Source of the DNA: Verrucomicrobiaceae bacterium
Lineage (GTDB): Bacteria; Verrucomicrobiota; Verrucomicrobiia; Verrucomicrobiales; DEV007
Direction: 5' to 3'
NCBI GenBank assembly: GCA_009936795.1
Contig: JAACDM010000615.1
Coordinates: forward strand, 1 to 33,111
Length of the DNA stretch: 33,111 nucleotides
The position numbers and the translations under genes were made by a program. Numbering within the stretch: the first letter of the stretch is position 1; each line of letters starts with the position of its first letter. The notes under the pieces were generated by a model. It was not told where the DNA came from. It was given only the letters and a program-made list of their open reading frames with translations, and did not search any database. Positions 17,191 to 24,779 of this stretch are shown here, one piece after another.

Positions 17191-19009
17191 TGGGATCCTC
17201 CTGCGTCATCGTGGGTTGCAATTGCGTCGCCAATTGGCGCGTCATGTTGGTCAATTTGTCCTGCATGGCGGCGGCATTATCATAGCGGTCCTCCAATAGA
17301 TCAGCGAATTCCGGTTGAGCCTTGCCAACTTCCATCGCGGTGGTCTGTCGATTGATCCGCTGCTGCGTGAGCCGGAGAAGCTTCAACTCCGCAAGCGGCG
17401 GGAAGAGGCTTTGACGTTGTTGCTGCGGTTGACCACCTTGCTGGGGTTGACCACCTTGCTGGGGTTGGCCCATTTGGGTGTTTTCTAACGAAGCAACCAA
17501 CTCCTGCAACGTAGTCTCGATTTCGATATGCGCCTCACGCACGAGCAGACCCGTCTGTTGACGCTCCATCATCTCAGAAACGTTAGCGATCTCCGTTTGA
17601 AGGAAACCAACAACATCGCGGAAGACAATACTCGTGCCGTCATCGATCAAGAGCTGTTCAGCGGCCTGAGCATCTTCTTCCAGCGACCGCTCTGCCTTGG
17701 CCCACTTACGAAGTTCGATTCGATCCGCACGACGCAAACGTTCCGCATCACCACGACGTTCAGCAATGGCTTTCGTAGCCCCCGTCACGCTGCGCTGCGT
17801 TTCTAACATCTTCTGAAACACCTCGGCCAGCTTGACGATCTGTTCTTCCTGCGCCTGGTCTCGCAACTCGTTCAACTGGCGCTCTACCTCTTCTTTCGCC
17901 TTCTGCAGTTCCTCCTGCGCATTCTCCTGATTCTCTCCAGCCTTGCCCGCCTGATTCTGACCTAACTGTTGCGCCGCCTGATTCATTTGTTCCTGCGCTT
18001 TTTGGACACTCGCCGCTGGGGAATCTTCGCCATCTTTTGGCTCGCCGGCTTCAGCCATCTCTTGAGCAAGTTCATCGGTTTCACCAGCCGTTTCGCTCTG
18101 TTTCTCGGAGAGCTTACCGGCAGCTTCCTCACCAGCCATCTTGGCGAGTTGCTCCTTCTCTTGTTCAAGCGCCTTCAGCGCTTTCTTCAGACCCTCAATG
18201 GCTTTCTTCTCGGAGACAGCCGCCTCCTTAGGTTTGGCTTGGCCTAACTGATTCTCAGCCTCACGTTGACTGTTAGCAGCCTTACTCAGCGCCGATGACG
18301 CTTTCCCTTCGGAATCCGTTTCCTCGGCAAGCGCTTTCGTCTCTTGGCGAAGCTCAGCTTGCTCATCGGCCATCTGGTCGAGTGCATCGACATCGCTGCC
18401 GTTACTAACCTCAGTTCGGGCTAACAGCTCTTCCTGCTTCTTAATCAGATCCTGCGCCTTCTTCATCTTCGCGTCTAAAACCTCTTCCGCTTTCTTGGGA
18501 TCCTCGAGAATCTCGGTTTCTTCCTGCAGCTCGGCCTCCTGTTTGATCAGGCCTTCAAGCGATTCTTTCCATTTCTCAAGTTGCTCAATCTCACGCTGGA
18601 GACGCTCATACTCACTTTCCTCATAGAGAAGGAGGTCAATGAGCGCTTTAAGATCACCGACGACTTGGCCTTGCTCTTCCGTCGCACTCTCAAGCTTGGC
18701 GGCGTCTAACAACGCTGTGATCTGATCCATGCGCTGCATGAGCAAAAGCTCTTTGGACTGCTTAAACGCGTCTTCGAGCTTCTTGGCTTGATCGGGCTGT
18801 TCTTCACGGAGTTTGGAAGCGAGTTCGGTAAACTTGGATTCCAAGTCGTTCATCAATCGCTTGATACGCTGCTGCCTAGCACCTAACAAACTGGTATCGT
18901 CGGTACCTTGCGCCTCCGCAACAAGGCCACCAGCCACGAGATCCTGAGCAGACAGTGGCTCACAGACAAAGAGTCCCAACAGACTGGTAAGGAGGACAGG
19001 GATTCTCAT
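17177..19009 (-). CDS. Secreted coiled-coil protein of the MoxR operon
   Basis: The 610-residue protein begins with a signal peptide (1-21, PLSAQ) and is then nearly all heptad-like, charged coiled coil (about 40-400), rich in Glu, Lys, Gln and Ala. A second helical block follows (about 400-510), then a short repeated QPQQGG linker (about 513-530), and a C-terminal conserved helix LFPPLAELKLLRLTQQRINRQT (535-556). It should be periplasmic or surface located. The same kind of sequence forms the C-terminal half of the 1020-residue protein at 5738-8800, which supports a physical partnership with the upstream DUF4175-like protein. The two genes share an ATGA start/stop overlap, so translation is coupled. 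No enzyme motif is visible; a structural role is inferred. Confidence 0.7.
   Translation of the reverse strand: MRIPVLLTSLLGLFVCEPLSAQDLVAGGLVAEAQGTDDTSLLGARQQRIKRLMNDLESKFTELASKLREEQPDQAKKLEDAFKQSKELLLMQRMDQITALLDAAKLESATEEQGQVVGDLKALIDLLLYEESEYERLQREIEQLEKWKESLEGLIKQEAELQEETEILEDPKKAEEVLDAKMKKAQDLIKKQEELLARTEVSNGSDVDALDQMADEQAELRQETKALAEETDSEGKASSALSKAANSQREAENQLGQAKPKEAAVSEKKAIEGLKKALKALEQEKEQLAKMAGEEAAGKLSEKQSETAGETDELAQEMAEAGEPKDGEDSPAASVQKAQEQMNQAAQQLGQNQAGKAGENQENAQEELQKAKEEVERQLNELRDQAQEEQIVKLAEVFQKMLETQRSVTGATKAIAERRGDAERLRRADRIELRKWAKAERSLEEDAQAAEQLLIDDGTSIVFRDVVGFLQTEIANVSEMMERQQTGLLVREAHIEIETTLQELVASLENTQMGQPQQGGQPQQGGQPQQQRQSLFPPLAELKLLRLTQQRINRQTTAMEVGKAQPEFADLLEDRYDNAAAMQDKLTNMTRQLATQLQPTMTQEDPNAID
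17431..17466 (-). repeat. 18-bp perfect tandem repeat, two copies
   Basis: Two perfect 18-bp units (17431-17448 and 17449-17466), with partial flanking copies, encode the QPQQGG repeat of the coiled-coil protein. The unit is a multiple of three, so copy changes would keep the frame. Confidence 0.85.
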
Positions 19010-21189
19010 GGCTTCGGCTGTTTGGGTTCTAAGATATTCTCTAACAACTTCGCTTTCTCCGTATCGGTACGCGTGCGGAGATCTTGCTGAGATTTCTGAA
19101 TTTCGTAAAGGAGGTTTACGGCTTGCTGATAGCTCTCGTTCTTCACCATGTGGACGAGAATCGCCCTCAGTTGCTTCAAGGCAGATTGCTGATTCGTCAC
19201 GGCCGCTGTAAAGAGCACCTTCCGCTCTTCGATCTCCTTGCTTCTGCGCACGCGCTCTAGGTATTCAGAAGCGAGAGCGAGTTCATTCCGGGTAAGATCG
19301 TCGAGTGGCTCGATGATGCGCTCGCGAAGGCGCTCTTGGAGCACCCCATCCTTCTCCTCGAGCTTGTTATTCCCAATCTCCAGGATCATCCCTCGCAAAC
19401 GCTCAACGATGGGAAGGATGTTTTTAACCAAGAGCTTCTGCTGCTTCTGAGAACGCACGACTTGACTGCGCTGTTCACTTGTAAGATCACCCACACTTCG
19501 GGTTTCAGCGAGCAGCCCCTGGCATTCTGTAAGGAGTAGATCTTGGGTATCCACGATACCGGCAAGCAGTTCCCGCTGCGCTTTCTCTCGACGTAGGAGG
19601 TCATCCCGCATTTCCGCCTCGCTTACCACACGCACGATCAGCTCAGTGGACTTGCCAACTTTAGGTCCCGAAACCAGATCATTGTCGCTTGCCTGAAATC
19701 GAAGACTCAGACGAGAACCCACGGGAATGTCCAGGGATTCAATGTCAAACGCCTCGTCAAGTTCCATCGCTGGCTTACCTAACTCATTTGCAGCGCCGGC
19801 GGGTGTGTGCTCACCGGTCGTCTCATTGGCTTCGCTCGTGTCTTCCCGCCATTGCCAAGACAACTTGACTTCTTCCAATGAGAAGTCGTCCGACAATGTC
19901 GCTTTGAAAGGCAACCGGGCGCGCGCGACGACCATACCCCTGACACCGTGAAGACGAGCTTTTATCTGGGGCGTCTCATCGTCCTTCAGGCGAAGCTTAA
20001 AACGAAGTGGCTCGCGTGTGTCCAGTCCCTCGAGATCTTCCAGTTCCACTGTGTAAGAGCCAGAAGCCAACTCATCAGCAGCAACTTCGCCCGCAAACGC
20101 GTTCTCGCGAATCTGTAAGAGCCACTTGGTCTCGCCAGACACAATGTTCGCCTTAGCCAGTGGCTTGTCAGCCACACCTTTCAATCCGAGACTCGATCCT
20201 TTGAGTACATAATACGGCCCCTCACCCGGTGGGAGCTCTTGAATAGCCGTGCCTGTATACTCTGGCGGCTTGGTCATAAGCCTGATGCTGTTGATCTCTG
20301 GGCGCTGCTGTAAAGCGATCCGATACCATTCGCTTTTGATCTTCTTGGTGGAGAGTCGGAACTCTAACGGTTCGGTCACACTAATCATCTGGTGCCCGAA
20401 AGACTTACCATCATCGGCACGATCCATCAATTCCAGACGCCTTCCTGCTCCGCTGCGAAACTCAACCTTAGCCGACTCTGGCAAATATCGATAACCTTCC
20501 CGAACCACAGCAGTCAGTTGATAATCATCACCGCGTGGGATGCGTAAGGTCTGTCCCTCTGCATTGGCAACGTCGAAGTAGTAGTCCTGAGGCCACGCCG
20601 CATTACCTAATAAGACATTACGATTCAGCCACGTGCTCATAGTGTTTGTCTTCACGCAGGCAACACCTAGAACAACGCTCCCTAACAAGAGGACAGCGAG
20701 AAAGCAAAGGTTGGTCACAAACCGACCGTGACGCAAGACACCATCGAGAGACAGCTCCTCACTGACGGCAAGCCCTTTAGCAATAGACTCCTTGACCAAC
20801 CCAGGGGCCACGTTGGGCTGCTTGCTCCAATCCGTATGAGAGAACTCCAGCGCACTGATCAGCTCTTCGGAATACTCCCCATGCTTCTCCATCTCGAGAC
20901 AGAGCGCCTCATCGGTCAGCTTCGCTTTCAACGGACGCACCAGATGACGCCAGGCCACCCAGAGCAGCACACCAATCATGATTACTAACATGATCCCTCT
21001 CTGGGCCCGGTCCATGCGGAAAAACCAGTCAATTAGAAGATCCAAGGCAATGAGCGCAAAGGCCACACCAATCACTCGGATAAGACCATCAACTGTGAAC
21101 CACAAAGTGACACGACGACGTAACCTGCCCAGCTTGTCCGTGAGGACCTGCGGAAGCTTGTCAAGTGAGGTTAAGGCGTCGCTACTCAT
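19006..21189 (-). CDS. DUF4175-like membrane protein
   Basis: The 727-residue protein has two N-terminal membrane helices (about 34-54 and 63-80), a cytoplasmic section, and a third helix (about 157-178). This leaves the large C-terminal region outside the inner membrane. That region contains several Ig-like beta modules (strands such as RPEINSIRLMTKPPEYTG and LPFKATLSDDFSLEEVKLSW) and then an alpha-helical, charged C terminus (about 540-720). This is the layout of the DUF4175-type proteins found in MoxR/VWA operons. The gene begins 9 bp after the VWA gene and overlaps the coiled-coil gene by four bases (ATGA). A partner of the VWA proteins in an envelope complex is likely, but no reaction can be assigned. 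A fused paralogue lies at 5738-8800. Confidence 0.75.
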   Translation of the reverse strand: MSSDALTSLDKLPQVLTDKLGRLRRRVTLWFTVDGLIRVIGVAFALIALDLLIDWFFRMDRAQRGIMLVIMIGVLLWVAWRHLVRPLKAKLTDEALCLEMEKHGEYSEELISALEFSHTDWSKQPNVAPGLVKESIAKGLAVSEELSLDGVLRHGRFVTNLCFLAVLLLGSVVLGVACVKTNTMSTWLNRNVLLGNAAWPQDYYFDVANAEGQTLRIPRGDDYQLTAVVREGYRYLPESAKVEFRSGAGRRLELMDRADDGKSFGHQMISVTEPLEFRLSTKKIKSEWYRIALQQRPEINSIRLMTKPPEYTGTAIQELPPGEGPYYVLKGSSLGLKGVADKPLAKANIVSGETKWLLQIRENAFAGEVAADELASGSYTVELEDLEGLDTREPLRFKLRLKDDETPQIKARLHGVRGMVVARARLPFKATLSDDFSLEEVKLSWQWREDTSEANETTGEHTPAGAANELGKPAMELDEAFDIESLDIPVGSRLSLRFQASDNDLVSGPKVGKSTELIVRVVSEAEMRDDLLRREKAQRELLAGIVDTQDLLLTECQGLLAETRSVGDLTSEQRSQVVRSQKQQKLLVKNILPIVERLRGMILEIGNNKLEEKDGVLQERLRERIIEPLDDLTRNELALASEYLERVRRSKEIEERKVLFTAAVTNQQSALKQLRAILVHMVKNESYQQAVNLLYEIQKSQQDLRTRTDTEKAKLLENILEPKQPKP

Positions 21190-21198
21190 GGGGTATCG

Positions 21199-23682
21199 TT
21201 AGAGCATCTTAAAGCGTTTACGCATGGCCCACTCAAGCCCCAGGAGAAAGGCGAGCAAGAGAAAGACACGCATAGTGTCCCAGATTGGGATAGGTGAGCT
21301 TGGCGTTTCTAGACGTCGAATACGATTGGGAATCGCCTCGAGCAAATTGTCTAACTGATCGAGTTCGAAATACTGACCACCACTGGAGGACGCAAGCTCA
21401 ATGAGGGGGGCTTTGTTCAGCCACGTCGCTTGGGTTTCACGGATCGGGAGCACCACCGAGAAGTTGGTGTCGATCTCCAACTCCTCGCCTCCTTCTCCGG
21501 GTAGGCTCACCGTAATGTGATGGAGGCCTTGGTTCGCTGCCGTAATCGTGGACTCATACAGACCGGGGGAATTGGGAACCAAAGTGAAGGTGATTTCCTC
21601 GGGCTCTTGACCAGGCACCTCAAGGGTCGCGGTGACGGTGTCCTCTTCGAGGGGCTCGTAGTTGGGCTGTCGTAAACGCGCAGCGACACGGACACGGTCT
21701 CCAACTTCGTAACGGAAACGGCTCGTTTCTACTACACCACGTCGTTTGCCCGCCAAGGTGCGCCCCTCCATAAGATAGCGTGTTGTTTGCACCCAGAACC
21801 GTTTGAAGAACTCGGCGTCGAGGCCAGGTGTACGCCAACGCCAAGTACCGTCGAAGCCTAGAAATGTCGTTCGCCCGGAACCGTAGTTGCCAGTCACTAG
21901 TAATGGCCTTGCAATGTCGTTGTTACGCAAGCCAGGATCAGAATGCTCAATCAAGACGCGAGCGGCCGGTTTGGGAGACGCTGCGGGGAAACTCCAGAAG
22001 ATGCCGGGAAGGAGCTTCCACCGGTCGAGCGTCTCTTGCGTGTCTGAGTAAAAGCGCATGATCGGCTGATCAACATTCGCAGTCACAATGCCGAGCGGCC
22101 AAGGGCGATTGAAGGTTGAGAGCAAGCTCGAAACCTCAAGACTACCAATGTCACCCAACGTTACCGGAAGTAGCTCACTGAACGACTCCAGTCCAGGATT
22201 GGTTAGGAACGGACCACCAAAGACAGGGCCAGGCATGTAGAGAAGACCACCAGCATGTTCGCCAACGAAGGATTTCAAGAGATCCACCCAAGCCGAACTG
22301 AACTCACGAGGATCGGGATCGATCATCACAATAACATCAAACTCGAATAGCTTGTCTTTCGTGATCGGGAGCTGGGGAATTGGGGTGTTCCCTTGCTGTT
22401 GTCTACCATTGTCCAGGGATTGCAGCCAGCAAGAGAGATCGACATTGTCTTCACGAATGAAGAGCCGTGTTAAAGCCCGGTATTCCCAGTTAGGCCCACC
22501 AGAAATTAAAAGGAGACGCGCATGATCGTCGAGCACCTTGACTCGCAGCGGGGCACTCGGCTGATTATCCTTCGCATTAACCTCATTCTCCACCGGCGTC
22601 GCGCGGACGGTATAGGAGCGTAGCCCCTCCACTTCTGGTTTGTGGGTAAACGTCAAGCGCAGCTGACCACCATCTTCGTCGATAGTGACTTCCTGAGTGT
22701 CCAACACCTTCTCCTCCGCAGGAACGGACTCGTCTTCGCCAGGAGTGACATCCAGCAAGCTCACCTCTACTGTGGTCGCCTCAAGCCCCTGAGATCGAAG
22801 CGTGGCCTGAATCTCGAAAGGATCATTTTTCCACACTTGAGGGTCTGCGTAGATCTCGGCTACCTGAAGGTTGGTCGGCTTATCCGTATCTCCAAGTCCC
22901 ACAACAAAGAGAGGCACCTGACGTTCCTTGGCCTGATCTGCAGCCTCGGCAAGACTCGATTGGGCATTGTGTTGACCATCGGTTAGGATTACCACGCCTG
23001 AGGTGAGACGCTCTGTCAGGCTCGTGGTCAGAGCCCGGGCAAGGTCGGTTCCTGGCCCAGTGGCTTTCAGCTCGGGGATCACGGTCTTCTCCTCGGCTTC
23101 CGGATTCTCGGGATCAGCTTCTTCTGCTACTGTAGGCACTTCTTGAATCCGGTCCGCAAAGTCGAGTAGACGTAGACGACCGCGCTTCTCAATCTCGCTG
23201 TAGAAACGCCCTTCTTCCCAAGTGGTGAGTTTGTTGATCAGATCGACGCGGGCAATGGGAGTCTGTTTCACCGTTTCTGCTCCTTGACCCGTGATCTTGG
23301 ATACACCGACTGCTGCCTTAGCGTCGTCATAGGTATCCGTCTCATTCATCGACTCCGAGGCGTCTCGGAGGACCGTGACCACCGGTCGAATCGTTCGGAT
23401 TTTGTTGTAACTCACCGCCGGACCTAACAAGATTGCGAGCAACAACAGAAGAGTTAGCCCACGAAGGCCAGCCAGAGATAAACGAACCCAACCTGGCGCA
23501 TCGGCATGGTCCCTCTGATACAGTTTGTAGGCAAGGTAGAGCAGGATGCCCGCCACGCCAATAAGCACAAACACGCCCCAGGACTCCGGCAAGTAGGTAA
23601 ACTGGAAACTCACATCCGCATCATCGGGAACGCGTTCAGCGTCGAACCCAAGCAAGCGGAGGATGGAGGTATTGGCAAGCAT
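21199..23682 (-). CDS. Membrane VWA / GATase-like protein
   Basis: Two membrane helices (about 35-53 and 72-90) precede a von Willebrand factor A domain with an intact MIDAS (D107-A-S109-E-S111, T212 and D235 in ILTDGQHNA), which binds a divalent metal and protein ligands. Residues about 265-380 are beta-rich. Residues about 385-640 form a GATase-like fold (ARLLLISGGPNWEYRAL, FDVIVMIDPDPREF, and GNYGSGRTTFLGFDGTWRWR) without an obvious catalytic Cys-His-Glu triad. A further beta domain and one C-terminal helix near residue 805 anchor the end, followed by a basic MRKRFKML tail. At 827 residues it is typical of the large VWA proteins in PVC MoxR operons. It should sit in the inner membrane with most domains in the periplasm, except that the VWA side depends on topology. 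Confidence 0.85.
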   Translation of the reverse strand: MLANTSILRLLGFDAERVPDDADVSFQFTYLPESWGVFVLIGVAGILLYLAYKLYQRDHADAPGWVRLSLAGLRGLTLLLLLAILLGPAVSYNKIRTIRPVVTVLRDASESMNETDTYDDAKAAVGVSKITGQGAETVKQTPIARVDLINKLTTWEEGRFYSEIEKRGRLRLLDFADRIQEVPTVAEEADPENPEAEEKTVIPELKATGPGTDLARALTTSLTERLTSGVVILTDGQHNAQSSLAEAADQAKERQVPLFVVGLGDTDKPTNLQVAEIYADPQVWKNDPFEIQATLRSQGLEATTVEVSLLDVTPGEDESVPAEEKVLDTQEVTIDEDGGQLRLTFTHKPEVEGLRSYTVRATPVENEVNAKDNQPSAPLRVKVLDDHARLLLISGGPNWEYRALTRLFIREDNVDLSCWLQSLDNGRQQQGNTPIPQLPITKDKLFEFDVIVMIDPDPREFSSAWVDLLKSFVGEHAGGLLYMPGPVFGGPFLTNPGLESFSELLPVTLGDIGSLEVSSLLSTFNRPWPLGIVTANVDQPIMRFYSDTQETLDRWKLLPGIFWSFPAASPKPAARVLIEHSDPGLRNNDIARPLLVTGNYGSGRTTFLGFDGTWRWRTPGLDAEFFKRFWVQTTRYLMEGRTLAGKRRGVVETSRFRYEVGDRVRVAARLRQPNYEPLEEDTVTATLEVPGQEPEEITFTLVPNSPGLYESTITAANQGLHHITVSLPGEGGEELEIDTNFSVVLPIRETQATWLNKAPLIELASSSGGQYFELDQLDNLLEAIPNRIRRLETPSSPIPIWDTMRVFLLLAFLLGLEWAMRKRFKML

Positions 23683-23696
23683 GCTAGAAATAGATA

Positions 23697-24767
23697 TCAG
23701 CGCGCGAAGACAGGAAGACGATCGTTGGGCATCTGTAAGATGATGCAGGCCATGGCGGTGCCGAACTCGTCGCTATAAGGCGACGACCACGAGCCATCAG
23801 GCCGTTGCTTTTTGAGTAGCGAGTCACGAATCTGAGGATACCAATCGTTCCACCACTGCCCCCCCGCATGCCACATGGCTTGAACCGCGTAGTAGTGCCC
23901 GTAGAAATAGTAATGGCCCTCCGCTCGGCTGCGATTCTTTTTGAGATAATGCAGCCCCTTCTCAATCTGAGGCCCGTCGTAGATGCCCGCACTAAACAGG
24001 CTCACTAATCCAGCCGCTGTAAGCGCAAAGGTCGTGTGCCCACCACGCAGCGTGTATCGAAACCCGCCGTCATCAATCTGGCTCTTCTTCACATAGGCGA
24101 TGGTCTTCTCACGGGAAGGATCTGGCACCGTAATCCCCGCATCGCGAGCTGCCCGTAAAGCCATGATCTGGCAAACGGTTACCGATAAATCGGCATCTGT
24201 TGGACTGGGCTGATAACGCCAGCCACCTTCATCGTTCTGGGAACTCAAGGTCAGCTTCACCGCCGTACGAAGTTTCTGCCCTAACTCTTTCTGACGTGTC
24301 ATGCCATACGCCTGCGTCATGCAAAGCATGGCAAAGCCATGACCATACATGTTTCCCGTGCCACGGCCTCCCGCTCTCGCGATGTAGCCCGTGGCAGACG
24401 TGTTCCTAATGAGAAACTGCGTACAGGCCTCGACCTGTTTCCCATAGCGACCAATTCCGGGTGTACTTCCCTCGCACATAAAGGCTAGGCCCGCGATACC
24501 ACAAATACCTACACTACCATTATAACTACTCGCACCGAAAGCACCACGATCCACGCCACGACCGATCTGGCGACTGGCTAAGAAACGGAGCCCCTTGTCA
24601 ATCGCACCTTGCGTGCGGGCATCGATCAGTTCTTCAGATGTGAGCTCTCGGACACCGTCGTCCACCACAGCATTTGCACCAAGCAACGGCACGCCTAACG
24701 CGCCGGCTCCAGCTAGCTGGGCGCTTTGACGAAGGAACTGGCGGCGGGAGGAAGGAGACGTAGACAT
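23697..24767 (-). CDS. Tat-exported terpenoid-cyclase-fold (prenyltransferase/squalene oxidase repeat) protein
   Basis: The N terminus carries a twin-arginine signal (S7-R8-R9-Q-F-L-R13, then a short hydrophobic stretch ending GANA), so the folded protein is probably exported by Tat. The mature part is an alpha/alpha barrel of prenyltransferase/squalene-oxidase-type repeats: AIDKGLRFLASRQ, LTLSSQNDEGGWRYQ, KKSQIDDGGFRYTL, KGLHYLKKNR and LLKKQRPDGSWSSPYSDEFGTAMACIILQ. The DxDD motif of squalene-hopene cyclases is not present, and the length (356) is short for a cyclase, so terpene cyclisation is unlikely. Proteins like this recur in planctomycetal MoxR operons. A binding or protease-inhibitor-like role is possible, but none can be shown here. 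Its start is 12 bases from the stop of the propeller gene. Confidence 0.82.
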   Translation of the reverse strand: MSTSPSSRRQFLRQSAQLAGAGALGVPLLGANAVVDDGVRELTSEELIDARTQGAIDKGLRFLASRQIGRGVDRGAFGASSYNGSVGICGIAGLAFMCEGSTPGIGRYGKQVEACTQFLIRNTSATGYIARAGGRGTGNMYGHGFAMLCMTQAYGMTRQKELGQKLRTAVKLTLSSQNDEGGWRYQPSPTDADLSVTVCQIMALRAARDAGITVPDPSREKTIAYVKKSQIDDGGFRYTLRGGHTTFALTAAGLVSLFSAGIYDGPQIEKGLHYLKKNRSRAEGHYYFYGHYYAVQAMWHAGGQWWNDWYPQIRDSLLKKQRPDGSWSSPYSDEFGTAMACIILQMPNDRLPVFAR

Positions 24768-24779
24768 AACGAATGAATG

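Noticed and set aside
17431-17466. CRISPR-like direct repeats
   Set aside because: They are adjacent 18-bp units without spacers and lie in frame inside a coding sequence (QPQQGG repeats).
785-23682. GTTAG pentamer as a replication-oriented or uptake motif
   Set aside because: Its direction follows the gene strand on both sides of the window and it coincides with in-frame TTA codons, so it is codon context.
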